Shown piece after piece: positions 16,698 to 25,396 of a stretch of 64,000 nt of DNA. The stretch is from DATLXU01 sp035575515 (lineage in GTDB: Bacteria > Acidobacteriota > Blastocatellia > UBA7656), in the NCBI GenBank assembly GCA_035575515.1, contig DATLXU010000074.1:1-64000 (forward strand). The letters run 5' to 3'. A program made the translations under genes and the position numbers. Positions within the stretch are counted from its first letter, which is position 1. The number at the start of each line of letters is the position of its first letter. The notes beneath the pieces were generated by a model. It saw nothing but the letters and a program-made list of their open reading frames with translations, was not told the DNA's origin and searched no databases.

Positions 16698-17873
16698 TCA
16701 ATGCTTGCTTTCTCGGTCAAACTTTTCGCTTGATGACTTGGCCGCAATATAGCCGCGTCGTGTTTTGACTATGAGCTTGCCGTGATCTTTCTGCGCTTGT
16801 TGAGCGACTTCGACCTTAAGCTTGCGGAAGCTGCCGTCGCGCTTCGTGTTCGTCGAGACAAAGCCGATGCTGTAGCGCGTGCGAAGATGATCAATCAGTT
16901 GATCGAAAGTTTGATCCAAGTTTTCTGGCTTATCGCTCAAGATTTCGCCCCCCGTTTCATCCGCAAGCTGCTTGAGGTTTGAAGTTTTGACTTTGAATAT
17001 TCCCGCTATGCCAGTGACGGCGCGCATCGCTCCGCTTTCCATCCGTTGTTCGGATGATTTTGGAATGATGCCGCAGACGACGCTGCCTGATTCCAGAATC
17101 GCCAATCGCGCATCTTCTGCCGTAGGGCCTGAGCAGTCAAAGCTGGTCGTGATGCCAGTGATCATGATTATCACACGTCGGCCATCGGGATTGCCCGCCC
17201 GCCGCATGTAGTCAGCCGCTTCGTAAAACGCGCGGTTGAAACAGTGCTCAGCCGCTTCGTCGTGCGGCGGCATTCGATTGAGCGCGTTAGCGATCCTGCG
17301 CTTGTCGCTGCTGAATCCTGAAATCAAACCAACCGTATTGTGAAAAGCCATCAACGCAACTTCGTCCTGCGGCCTGAGCCGCGCCAGCGCTTCTAGCGTT
17401 GCGTGTCGCACCTGTTCACCAAACGGATCGAGGCAGCCGCCGCGGTCAACAAGAAGAATAACCGATAGCGGCAGGGCGTCCTGGCTGAAGTGCGTAATCT
17501 GCTGCTTCACGCCGTCCTCCTGTAGGATAAAATCCTCTTTCTTCAAATCGCCAACAACGCGCCCGGTCTTTTGCTGCATTACCTGCGCGTCGAGCACAAC
17601 AAGGTCAACTGTCAGCTTTATCTTTTCGCCTTCACCTTGCGGGTCTCCGCCTTCGTTGCCACTTACCTTTTCTTGCTTCACTGAATCGGCTGACGATTGC
17701 GAGGGGCTTGCGCCTCGACTTTGTTGATTGTCAATCGTCTTCTGTTTGCTGACTCCGTTCTTGTTTCGCGGTCGTTCTTGCTCAGGAGACTGAGCATTGA
17801 TTGACGTGTGTATCTGGCTTGCAATGAACAGAGAAATAACCAGCGGAGAATACTTAGTGAATCTCATAGACAA
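16698..17873 (-). CDS. Secreted VWA-domain protein (TIGR03436-like), copy 1
   Basis: The 391-aa protein has a signal peptide (hydrophobic core PLVISLFIASQI), a charged low-complexity linker and then the acidobacterial VWFA-related domain. That domain is introduced by the signature FILQEDGVKQQITHF, followed by LSVILLVDRGGCLDPFG. The MIDAS DxSxS is replaced by DRGGC, so metal-dependent ligand binding is doubtful. The C-terminal segment LRTRYSIGFVSTN and the closing KLKVEVAQQAQKD pattern recur in the two other VWA proteins of this window. Function is unknown for the family; an envelope or extracellular binding role is inferred. Confidence 0.88.
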   Translation of the reverse strand: MSMRFTKYSPLVISLFIASQIHTSINAQSPEQERPRNKNGVSKQKTIDNQQSRGASPSQSSADSVKQEKVSGNEGGDPQGEGEKIKLTVDLVVLDAQVMQQKTGRVVGDLKKEDFILQEDGVKQQITHFSQDALPLSVILLVDRGGCLDPFGEQVRHATLEALARLRPQDEVALMAFHNTVGLISGFSSDKRRIANALNRMPPHDEAAEHCFNRAFYEAADYMRRAGNPDGRRVIIMITGITTSFDCSGPTAEDARLAILESGSVVCGIIPKSSEQRMESGAMRAVTGIAGIFKVKTSNLKQLADETGGEILSDKPENLDQTFDQLIDHLRTRYSIGFVSTNTKRDGSFRKLKVEVAQQAQKDHGKLIVKTRRGYIAAKSSSEKFDRESKH

Positions 17874-17907
17874 CTCCTAACTATGTGATTGGCGAGGTCG
17901 GTCTGAA

Positions 17908-18046
17908 ATCAGTTATCAGTTGGCAGTTGTGAGTTGCCAGTAATTAGCTACAGAGTAAGAGATGGCCTGAAGGTGGCTCCAGGAGCCTGTTTCAAGTCAT
18001 CCGTCTCCATTTCAACAAAAAGATGGCAACTGACAACTGTCTGATG
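17908..18046. repeat. Heptameric inverted repeat, AGTTATC/AGTTGGC version
   Basis: The left arm (17908-17940) reads as ATCAGTT-ATCAGTT-GGCAGTT-GTGAGTT-GCCAG. A facing arm at 18024-18046 reads GGCAACT-GACAACT-GTCTGAT. Between them lies a small dyad, GGCTCC-A-GGAGCC. Together with the next repeat it fills the 354-bp gap between two minus-strand genes; no gene is seen in that gap. Confidence 0.75.
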
Positions 18047-18143
18047 GCGTCGACCAGGCAGATGATAGCGAAGGAGGATGAAGCAGATGGGGTGATCTAA
18101 ATTCATATTCGCTTTTCATCCGCCCAGTCCACACCACCGGAAT

Positions 18144-18227
18144 AGTTTTCAGTTTTGAGCTTTCAGTTGCCCGTGTCCGCCAGAACAAAGCAGCCTGACA
18201 CTGAGAACCGAAAACAGAAAACTCAAT
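18144..18227. repeat. Heptameric inverted repeat, AGTTTTC version
   Basis: The left arm (18144-18171) reads AGTTTTC-AGTTTTG-AGCTTTC-AGTTGCC. The right arm (about 18199-18227) reads GAGAACC-GAAAACA-GAAAACT-CAATTC, its imperfect reverse complement. It directly abuts the stop codon of the FecR-domain gene, where a terminator would be expected, but no U-tract is associated. Confidence 0.75.
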
Positions 18228-20408
18228 TCAAGGTTTTCTGCGTTCTTCGCGCCGTTCCTGTCGGCGCTCTTCGCGCTCCTGATGCCGCTCTTGTTTAGTT
18301 TCGGCTCGATTCTCAGGAGGCGGTTGAGGTCGCTCATGTCTTGGCTCAGCACGCGGCGCAGAATCATTTCGATCACGCGTTCTTGATGATTCGTCATCGC
18401 GTGGGCGTGGGCGAGCATCGTTGCGCGGTTGAGCATCGTCCTGCGGCTGGGTAGGTTGAATCCACGGAGGTCTTCGCTCGCGGCGACGCTCTTCGCCATC
18501 GCGCGGTTTCGCAGGTGTTTGATTGCTGTCTCCAGGAGTAGGTGCGGTTCCGGGACTGTTCGGACGTCTCGAGCTTCGTGAATTATCAGCATCGCTTTCG
18601 CGAGGGGTTTCGACAGGCCTCGGAATCGTGACGGTTTCATCACCGCCACGTCGTTCGCGCCTCCGCTCAGAGTTGTCGCCGGCGTTTCTATTAGATGGCA
18701 TAGATGGCACGCCGATTCTTTCTCTCGAACGGCGGTCGCGATTATCGTCTGAGCCATGCTGTTCGCCCGGCGCCGAGATTTTAGGCCTGCCCGCTTCGCC
18801 TTCATTGGTTCTGCGCTCCCTTCGCGTCGTGCCATCAGAGATTGTGCCGACGTGCGGATTAATCAAGCGTCGCTCGCGCGGCGGCGCATTTGTTCCAGTT
18901 TCAGAATCGGGCGGGCGGTTGCGAGTAACCACAGGACGCCTGAATACTTCATCTGATGGGAGAGCGATTGGCCGCGCGCCTCGCTCTCTTCCGTCTCGAA
19001 ACGTTGGAGCCGCTGCAACAGGCGTTGGATTGATTACTGGAAGTCCCGGTCGCGCGCTTCTGTTAATCCATTCAGAAACATCTTGGCCGGGCGCTACGGG
19101 TCTAATGCGCGAGCGGTCGGGCCGTGTGAACCCTTCGACAGGCATAACTGATACGCCGCGACGGTCTCGCGGAAGCCCTATGCCGTACCTTCCATCGCCG
19201 GGGCGATGCGAGCCATCGCGCGGCGCGGGATAGCGCAGGTGCGCGTGGTCGCCGTCGTGACGGTAGCGGTCGGGCCTGCGCCATCGTTCGTGCGGCGCCA
19301 GCGGATACCATCCGACGTAGTTGCCGCGCGGCGTTGAGCAATCGAAGAAGTAAACGAGTGCGGGCCGCCAGCGATAGTAGTGAAATGGATTGGAATAAAA
19401 CAACGGGCTTCGATATTGACGAACAACCACAATGCCCGGCGCCCACGCCCATCCGTATCTCGGAATGAAAACCCATCGCCCGTAATGATAAGGCGCCCAG
19501 CCCCACGGCTCATAAGATTGCCACGCCCACCCTGCTCGCGGAATCCATATCCATTGCCCGTCGCGATAGGGGACCCAATCGTAACTCGCTCGCGGTCGCC
19601 AGCAGTAGCCATAATCCGAGTCGTTGAACCAGTCGCCGTAACTCGACAGGTCGCTAGCGCCATAGAAGCTCGTGTAGTTCGTTTCGTAGCTACTCACGTA
19701 ATAAGGCGATGAAGTATTGTAGGTTTGATTGATCGTGACATCGCGCTGCGAACTCCATTGGTCCCAATCGTCGTTTGAAGTGTCAACTGCGATTTCGAGT
19801 CGGCCATTCGCCGACGTATCAATAGTCAACCGATGGCCCTCGCGCACTTTGAATGAGCCGTCCTCAGTCGAGACTTCTGCCGCGCCGTTACGGACTATGA
19901 CTTCCGAATCCTGATCGCTGCGAACGTTGATTCGGTAAAGCCCGTCGTCCTGAAGCAGCAACGCCGAGTTAGGCGTATCGAGTTCAAAACGTTTGAAGAC
20001 GGCTGAGAGCCGCTCGACCCTAATGATTGCTATTCCTTCGGTCAGTTCGAATTGCGCCGCGTCATCCGAAAGAGTCGTTATCGCAACCGCGGTGTTTTCC
20101 GTGAGGCGGATATAGCTGCCGCGAGCGAGTTGGATTTCAGCGCGCGAGTTAGGCCCGACGTAGAGTTGATCGCCAGCAACGAGCGGCAGGTTTTCAGCCG
20201 CGGCGGCCCATTCCGTTACGCCAGCGCGAAGGAAGGAAACGTCGCCTTCTATAAGGCTGAGCCGTGCGACTCGCGGCACCGGCGCGTCATCATCATCGCC
20301 GGTTGTTTGATCGTTTATTAGTTCGGGTGTTTGCGCGAGGGAAGTAGCGGGACATTGCGCGAACGCGACCACGAGAAGGAGTGTGAGGAAAGGGAGAGCG
20401 CGTTTCAT
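18228..20408 (-). CDS. Secreted FecR-domain protein with Trp/Tyr-rich DUF6600-like region and basic disordered tail
   Basis: The 726-aa protein has a signal peptide (core FLTLLLVVAFAQ). A FecR-like beta domain follows (about 50-170: GDQLYVGPNSRAEIQLARGS, FELTEGIAIIRVERL). Then comes an aromatic repeat region of the DUF6600 kind (about 255-390) with WVPYRDGQWIWIPRAGWAW, SYEPWGWAPYHYGRW and YGWAWAPG. The last 300 residues are low-complexity Arg/Pro/Glu/Asp, ending in runs of ERRxER. FecR domains in this context are not linked to sigma-factor signalling, and no FecI-type gene is adjacent. AGGAG lies six bases before the ATG. The role is unknown; export and an envelope-associated structural role are inferred. 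Confidence 0.85.
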   Translation of the reverse strand: MKRALPFLTLLLVVAFAQCPATSLAQTPELINDQTTGDDDDAPVPRVARLSLIEGDVSFLRAGVTEWAAAAENLPLVAGDQLYVGPNSRAEIQLARGSYIRLTENTAVAITTLSDDAAQFELTEGIAIIRVERLSAVFKRFELDTPNSALLLQDDGLYRINVRSDQDSEVIVRNGAAEVSTEDGSFKVREGHRLTIDTSANGRLEIAVDTSNDDWDQWSSQRDVTINQTYNTSSPYYVSSYETNYTSFYGASDLSSYGDWFNDSDYGYCWRPRASYDWVPYRDGQWIWIPRAGWAWQSYEPWGWAPYHYGRWVFIPRYGWAWAPGIVVVRQYRSPLFYSNPFHYYRWRPALVYFFDCSTPRGNYVGWYPLAPHERWRRPDRYRHDGDHAHLRYPAPRDGSHRPGDGRYGIGLPRDRRGVSVMPVEGFTRPDRSRIRPVAPGQDVSEWINRSARPGLPVINPTPVAAAPTFRDGRERGARPIALPSDEVFRRPVVTRNRPPDSETGTNAPPRERRLINPHVGTISDGTTRRERRTNEGEAGRPKISAPGEQHGSDDNRDRRSRERIGVPSMPSNRNAGDNSERRRERRGGDETVTIPRPVETPRESDADNSRSSRRPNSPGTAPTPGDSNQTPAKPRDGEERRRERRPPWIQPTQPQDDAQPRNDARPRPRDDESSRTRDRNDSAPRAEPRHERPQPPPENRAETKQERHQEREERRQERREERRKP

Positions 20409-20721
20409 ATTATTCTCCTCTCAAAAACCGTTGCCACTTTGCGATTATTTGTTTCAACAACCGTCCGCTTTTGAGCAACCAATATGCCGTTACAAGTTTT
20501 AGCCGCCCGCGCTCTTGTTAGCCATGCAAACCGTTGATTGTGCTGGAAAAAGAACCAAGGCTTGAAAGCGAAATCTTCAAGGGTTCTTGGCGAAGATACA
20601 GATTCTACACGAATTAGTGTACTACGTGCGGAAATAAGCAGGCAGGGATAGTTCTAGGGTAACTGAATTTCCTCTGCTGGCATTGAAAATTCAAAAGAAT
20701 TTGCTCTTGTCTGGCTTCTCT
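20409..20721. other. Intergenic gap with no recognised gene
   Basis: This 313-bp gap holds the ribosome-binding site of the FecR-domain gene at its left edge. A weak dyad (TGAATTT ... AAATTCA, about 20661-20695) lies near the end of the VWA gene and could be a poor terminator. I see no small ORF with a good start and no heptameric repeat. Confidence 0.5.
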
Positions 20722-21927
20722 TTACTGCTTGTTGCCCATAGCGCGGTATCCTGTTCGCGCTCGAACCTGAACGCCTTTGCGCGCGACTTCCAACTTGATC
20801 TTATGAAACTTGCCATCGCGCTTATTGTTGGCAGGGTAGTAGCCAAGCACGTATTGATTGCGAAGTTCGTCGGCGATTGCATCGAATGCCGATTTGGTTC
20901 GCTCGAACGTCTCGGCTTCAAAGATTCGCCCGCCCGTTCGCGAAGTCAGAGTCTGCATGAATGTGTACGCTTCGCCATAGAGCTTATCGAGGTTCTCTGT
21001 GATTGGGTCGGGCGGCTCGTTCGAGGGAAAAGTTATTGTCTGGCTGCCGTCGTTGACGGTGACTGGCGGTTGTCTTCGAGGGCTGCCAACAGTTGTTGAG
21101 CCGGAACCTATTTCGATTTGCGGCGAGCGCGGCTTGGGTATTTCTGTCGGAGTCGGGTCGGGACCGCCAAAATCCGGCGGCAATGGGATTCGCCCATCAA
21201 TGTCGAATGGGAGCTTCGATCTCTTTTGTTCTGACTGATGCTTTCGCGCTTCGGCTTCGGTCCACCAGCGAGTATCAAACCGAACGAGGTAGATGACCGC
21301 GCCTACTTCTTCCGCGAGTTGAGTAGTGCTTTCAGCCGTAGCCTCAATGCTGCGCATATCAACGCCGTCGCTGAAAAGTATCACCGCGCGTCGGCCTTCA
21401 ACGTCTCGTAACTGTTCGAGCGCGCGTGTGACCGCTTCGTAGAGCAGCTTGCCGAAGCCCGATTCTGTTCCGCGAATCGCTGATTCCAATTCTTTCGCAT
21501 CGCCTGTGAAGTCCGTGAGCTGGCGCACTTCATTGTCGAAGCTTATAACCATCATGCGGTCTCCCGGCGCGAGTTGTTTTGTAAACGTGGCAGCTGTGTT
21601 TTGAATAGCGCGCAATCGGTCTTGAGCGCTATTGGAAGTATCGAGAACCAGCACGGCATTGAATGGTTGCTTGACGGCTGTGAAATGAGAAATCTCCTGC
21701 CGCTTGCCATCTTCAAAGATTGCGAAATCGGTTTTGGCTAAATCCGCGACGAACTTGCCTGACTGGTCCGTGATTATTGCTGGAACCTGCACCAGCGTTG
21801 CGTTGAGGCGAACCGTGTCCTGCTCGTCTGACTTTTTTTTCTGGTCTTGAAATGCAGAAACGGAAAGCCCGTTTACGAGAAGAATTACCATCGAACTAAT
21901 TGCAGCGGCTCTCGCGATTATATTCAT
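20722..21927 (-). CDS. Secreted VWA-domain protein (TIGR03436-like), copy 2
   Basis: The ATG at 21927 places a signal peptide at the N-terminus (core AAAISSMVILLVNGLSVSAF) and gives 401 aa; the frame is open further upstream to 22029 without family support. The VWFA-related domain starts with FAIFEDGKRQEISHFTAV and has an intact MIDAS-like motif LVLDTSNSAQD, unlike the other two copies. It continues with VILFSDGVDMRS. A proline-rich insertion with PPDFGGPDPTPTEIP lies near residue 260. The C-terminus LRNQYVLGYYPANNKRDGKF matches the family. hemD lies just upstream on the same strand. Confidence 0.9.
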   Translation of the reverse strand: MNIIARAAAISSMVILLVNGLSVSAFQDQKKKSDEQDTVRLNATLVQVPAIITDQSGKFVADLAKTDFAIFEDGKRQEISHFTAVKQPFNAVLVLDTSNSAQDRLRAIQNTAATFTKQLAPGDRMMVISFDNEVRQLTDFTGDAKELESAIRGTESGFGKLLYEAVTRALEQLRDVEGRRAVILFSDGVDMRSIEATAESTTQLAEEVGAVIYLVRFDTRWWTEAEARKHQSEQKRSKLPFDIDGRIPLPPDFGGPDPTPTEIPKPRSPQIEIGSGSTTVGSPRRQPPVTVNDGSQTITFPSNEPPDPITENLDKLYGEAYTFMQTLTSRTGGRIFEAETFERTKSAFDAIADELRNQYVLGYYPANNKRDGKFHKIKLEVARKGVQVRARTGYRAMGNKQ

Positions 21928-22033
21928 AAGCGCCTCATCAATCGCTCTAGCCTCAAGAATGGCCGATGAATCAATTATTGCAGCATCAATGTATTTCGGG
22001 CCAGTCAGGAATGCAATTAAGATTTGCACTCAG

Positions 22034-22885
22034 TCACTGGTTTGCAAGCGATTTGACAATGGCTTCAACGAGAGCCGCGGCATTATAAATTTCTGGCTGA
22101 ATTATCATCTTGAGTTTATGCTCTTGCGCTGCCTTTGTAGTGACAGGGCCGATACAGGCAACAAGCGTGTTCTCCAACAGATTGGGAATATTATCCGCGC
22201 CAATCATTGCGGCGAAGTTCGACACAGTTGATGGACTGGTGAAAGTTATCGCATCAACTCGGTCCTCTTCGAAGAGTCGGATCATTGCGTCAACATCCAC
22301 ATCTGGTTTTATGGTTTCGTAGGCTTCGACTGCGTCAACATGCGCGCCGAGCTTGCCAAGCTCATCGGGCAGAACGTTTCTTGCAATGCGAGCGCGAGGA
22401 ATCAAAAACCGCAGGCCGCGAATCTTTTCTTCGCCGCCAACTCTTTCGATGATTGCTCGAAGCGCGCCTTCGGCTACCGACTCTTTAGCAATGAGGTCAA
22501 CGTGCGTGCCTGCCTCTTCGATGGCTCTTGCTGTGGCCGGACCGATTGCGCAAACGGTAAGTTTAGTTATGGCTTCTTCGTTCTTTCCTCCTGCCTCTTT
22601 CAACCTGTGAAAGAAGAAACGTGCGCCGTTTGCGCTTGTGAATACGAGCCAATCATAGGATTCAAGTTGTTTGATAGCGGCGTCGAGCGCATCCCAGCTA
22701 TCGGGTGCGACAGTTTCAATCGTCGGGCAGGAAACCACTTTTGCGCCAAGTCCTTCCAGCATCTCGATAATCTTGCCCGCCTGCTCGCGCGACCTGGTGA
22801 CAATAATGGTCCGGCCCGCGAGCGGAAGTCTGCAACCCGGTTCGGATTCTGCTTCTAAAGCATTTTCTGATTCAAACTTTTCCAT
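22034..22885 (-). CDS. hemD: Uroporphyrinogen-III synthase
   Basis: HemD closes and inverts ring D of hydroxymethylbilane to give uroporphyrinogen III. The 283-aa protein has the usual weakly conserved family marks: GRTIIVTRSREQAGKIIEML near residue 24, YDWLVFTSANGARFFF near 78, CAIGPATARAIEEAG near 113, and AITFTSPSTVSNF near 213 followed by VACIGPVTTKAAQE. Length is normal. It is separated from hemE-hemH-hemY by about 10 kb of unrelated genes but lies on the same strand. No hemC is in the window. Confidence 0.93.
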   Translation of the reverse strand: MEKFESENALEAESEPGCRLPLAGRTIIVTRSREQAGKIIEMLEGLGAKVVSCPTIETVAPDSWDALDAAIKQLESYDWLVFTSANGARFFFHRLKEAGGKNEEAITKLTVCAIGPATARAIEEAGTHVDLIAKESVAEGALRAIIERVGGEEKIRGLRFLIPRARIARNVLPDELGKLGAHVDAVEAYETIKPDVDVDAMIRLFEEDRVDAITFTSPSTVSNFAAMIGADNIPNLLENTLVACIGPVTTKAAQEHKLKMIIQPEIYNAAALVEAIVKSLANQ

Positions 22886-23169
22886 CCGATAAACCTATCA
22901 GCCACCCAAAATCAAGGGAGCGCGCCTAACCTGTGACATATTATAAACTTACGGATACTCTCGCATCAACAACAGACAGGAAGGCTTACCCTAAATGCTG
23001 CAATAAGTTGACTTAAATCATTAATGGTTGTTATGGCTCAGGCAAAGCTTGTTTCAAAGCTATAAGTATTTTATTCTGTGAAACTTAACGGCAGAAGAGC
23101 CGTTGAATTTGAGGCACTTCATTTGAGCAACAGGCCTATTTTTGTGAATCCTGCTACGAAGCTATTTTC
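22886..23169. other. Divergent intergenic region
   Basis: The 381-bp gap between hemD and the TPR gene begins here. A second promoter-like pair (TTGACT near 23007 with TTATGG after about 17 bases, plus strand) may exist upstream of the stronger promoter at 23170. No heptameric repeat or ORF is evident. Confidence 0.4.
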
Positions 23170-23198
23170 TTGACTTGCCGCTAAATTGCTGATATAAA
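23170..23198 (+). promoter_or_regulatory. Sigma-70-type promoter of the TPR-yvcK unit
   Basis: TTGACT (23170-23175) and TATAAA (23193-23198) are separated by exactly 17 bases, near consensus at both boxes. The start codon of the TPR gene is about 68 bases downstream and is preceded by GAGGAAAAG. Confidence 0.75.
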
Positions 23199-23266
23199 AA
23201 CCTCATAACCTAGCGGATGCGCAGGATTTATGTGACGCTGGTTCATTCTCAGCCTTTGAGGAAAAG

Positions 23267-24112
23267 ATGAGCAGCCTCAGCACTAAAGCAAACAAGAGCC
23301 GCTCTCCTCGATCTGCAAAGATCCGCGCCACCAAAGCCAAGAAGTCAGCATTGAAGAAACCTAAAAGACCGGGAAAGATTACAACATCTCCAAAGTCCAG
23401 AAAAGTTGCGCCTCCCAAACAGAAGCAAGCGGCAAGCAGGAAAGCAGTCTCTAAAAAAGCTGTTTCGAAAAAGCCTGTGAAGGCTAAGGCTGCAAAGACC
23501 GGGCGCAAACCGGTGCCGAAGGTCGCCGCCAGCCGAAAAGCTTCATCGAAAATCGCTGCGAAAAAGCGGCTCGTTGCAAAGCCGCCCCCGCCGCCTAAGA
23601 GACAGCCCTCGCCGGGCACGCTTGCTGCCGTACGCGCATTTGAACATGCGCTCAGACTGTTTAATCGCCATGACTATCAAGGCGCAAAAAGAAGCTTCGA
23701 CGAGATTCTTAAGAAGTTTGAAGATCAGGCCGAGATTCTCGCTGGAGTGCGAACCTACCTGGCAATAATCGAGCAACGCCTCGCCCGAGCCCCTTCTATA
23801 CCCCGCAACCCCGACGCGCTTTATAACCAGGGAGTCTTTGAGCACAATCGCGGGAATTTTGAGGATGCAAGAGCGCTGTTTGAAAAAGCGCTCAAGGCTG
23901 ACCCTCGCGCCGATCACATCTGGTACTCTCTCGCGGCAGCCTACGCGCGCCTCAATGACCCTCAAAAGTCTCTCGATGCTTTGCGCCGCGCGATTGCCAT
24001 CAGAGCGGTTCATCGCTCGCACGCCCGCAGCGATCCTGATTTTACCAACCTGCACGACAATGAAGAGTTTCAACAACTGACGGGTTTCGGCTTCGACTTT
24101 ATCGAAGAGTGA
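23267..24112 (+). CDS. Lysine-rich (histone H1-like) N-terminus fused to TPR domain
   Basis: The 281-aa protein has an N-terminal 110 residues dominated by Lys, Ala, Ser and Pro, with repeats such as KKAVSKK and KPVKAKAAK. That composition resembles histone H1/HupB-type tails that bind DNA. From about residue 120 it becomes a TPR solenoid (RAFEHALRLFNRHDYQGAKR, ALYNQGVFEHNRGNFEDARALF in two parts, HIWYSLAAAYARLNDPQKSL). It has no signal peptide, so it should be cytosolic or nucleoid-associated. It precedes yvcK by 27 bases on the same strand and probably shares its promoter. No specific function is known to me. Confidence 0.85.
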   Translation: MSSLSTKANKSRSPRSAKIRATKAKKSALKKPKRPGKITTSPKSRKVAPPKQKQAASRKAVSKKAVSKKPVKAKAAKTGRKPVPKVAASRKASSKIAAKKRLVAKPPPPPKRQPSPGTLAAVRAFEHALRLFNRHDYQGAKRSFDEILKKFEDQAEILAGVRTYLAIIEQRLARAPSIPRNPDALYNQGVFEHNRGNFEDARALFEKALKADPRADHIWYSLAAAYARLNDPQKSLDALRRAIAIRAVHRSHARSDPDFTNLHDNEEFQQLTGFGFDFIEE

Positions 24113-24139
24113 GCCGAAGGGATTACAACGGGATTTCTC

Positions 24140-25225
24140 ATGACAATGGAAAAACAGGCGGGACTCAGGATAGTCTCAATGGGTGGGGGCACGGGGCTTT
24201 CGACTCTGCTCTCAGGATTGAAGGGTTACGTCGGAAAAGAATCAATTTCATCGAGCGAATCTCAACTGTGGATTGATAATCTGACTGCCGTAGTCACGGT
24301 CACAGATGACGGCGGAAGCTCAGGCCGCCTGCGCGAAGAATTTCAAATCCTTCCGCCTGGCGATATTCGCAACTGCATGGTCGCGCTCGCCGAAGACGAG
24401 CATTTGATGACGAGGCTCTTTCAATACCGCTTTGAATCCGAAGGCGACCTGTCGGGCCACAGCTTCGGCAATCTCTTTTTAACTGCGCTTACGGGCGTGA
24501 CTGGCGATTTTCTCGAAGCGATAAAAGAGAGCAGCGATGTTTTAGCGATAAAGGGACGCATCTTTCCATCAACAACCGAAGACGTTACACTTATCGCCGA
24601 GCTTGAAGACGGGCGCACAATCGAAGGCGAAACCAACATAGTCGAATCACGCGCTCATATAAAGCGATTACGGCTGTCGAAAGATTGCTGCCGCCCGCTG
24701 CCCGAAACGCTCGATGCGATTCATCACGCAGACGTAATTACGATAGGACCCGGCTCGCTCTACACTTCGCTGATTCCCAATCTGCTCGTTGACGGAATGG
24801 TTGACGCGATGCGCCGTTCGCGTGCTCTGAAAGTTTACATCTGCAACATAATGACGCAGCCGGGCGAAACCGAAGGCTTCAGCGTCGAGGACCACTTGCG
24901 GACGCTGTTCGAGTACAGCCCCGGATTGCAACTCGATTACGTCATTGTGAACTCGTCGCCCATCCGCGAAGAGCTGCGCGAGAAATACTTAGCCGATGGC
25001 GCTGCGCAAGTCCACTTCGATTCAATCCTTGAAAGCTCAATGTCTGATGGTGTGCAGGAGATTGTCAACATTAGCTCTGCTTCGGTTTCCCAGTTCAGAA
25101 TAATCTGCCGCGACGTGCTGAATGAAAACGGAGTCGTGCGCCATGATCCGAACAAGCTCGCGCGCTTGCTCCTTGAGATTTACGAGCTTGAGAACAAGTC
25201 ACAGTTATCAACAAACTCAACTTAA
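24140..25225 (+). CDS. yvcK: YvcK/GlmR family UDP-GlcNAc-binding protein
   Basis: The 361-aa protein has the family nucleotide-sugar-binding start VSMGGGTGLSTLLSGLK (about residues 12-28), AVVTVTDDGGSSGRLREEF (about 50-68), LPPGDIRNCMVAL, GHSFGNLFLTAL and VITIGPGSLYTSLIPNLLV. YvcK binds UDP-GlcNAc and is needed for growth on gluconeogenic carbon in Bacillus, where it (as GlmR) stimulates GlmS. Here it is followed by glmU and then glmS on the same strand, which supports the same aminosugar role. A terminator-like hairpin follows at 25269, so glmU may also be transcribed separately. Confidence 0.93.
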   Translation: MTMEKQAGLRIVSMGGGTGLSTLLSGLKGYVGKESISSSESQLWIDNLTAVVTVTDDGGSSGRLREEFQILPPGDIRNCMVALAEDEHLMTRLFQYRFESEGDLSGHSFGNLFLTALTGVTGDFLEAIKESSDVLAIKGRIFPSTTEDVTLIAELEDGRTIEGETNIVESRAHIKRLRLSKDCCRPLPETLDAIHHADVITIGPGSLYTSLIPNLLVDGMVDAMRRSRALKVYICNIMTQPGETEGFSVEDHLRTLFEYSPGLQLDYVIVNSSPIREELREKYLADGAAQVHFDSILESSMSDGVQEIVNISSASVSQFRIICRDVLNENGVVRHDPNKLARLLLEIYELENKSQLSTNST

Positions 25226-25268
25226 TCCGCTCGAGTAATTTTGCAAGCACAACTGGCTGAAGGTCGCG

Positions 25269-25297
25269 CCCGGAGAAAATCCGGGTTCTTCCTTCTT
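25269..25297 (+). terminator. Candidate intrinsic terminator after yvcK
   Basis: CCCGGA-GAAAA-TCCGGG forms a perfect 6-bp stem with a 5-base loop, followed by TTCTTCCTTCTT. The tail is pyrimidine-rich, not a pure U-run, so termination may be partial. Confidence 0.55.
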
Positions 25298-25396
25298 GAA
25301 ACCAGTTTCCTATGAGCTAAACGGTAATACAAACCTGCCCTCGCGTAGCGCAACACACGCCAAATCATCTAAAATCGAGAATCAGGAGATAAGATT

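Noticed and set aside
18523..19233. Plus-strand open frame of 236 codons
   Set aside because: It is antisense to the Arg/Pro/Glu-rich tail of the FecR-domain protein; skewed codons keep the other strand open.
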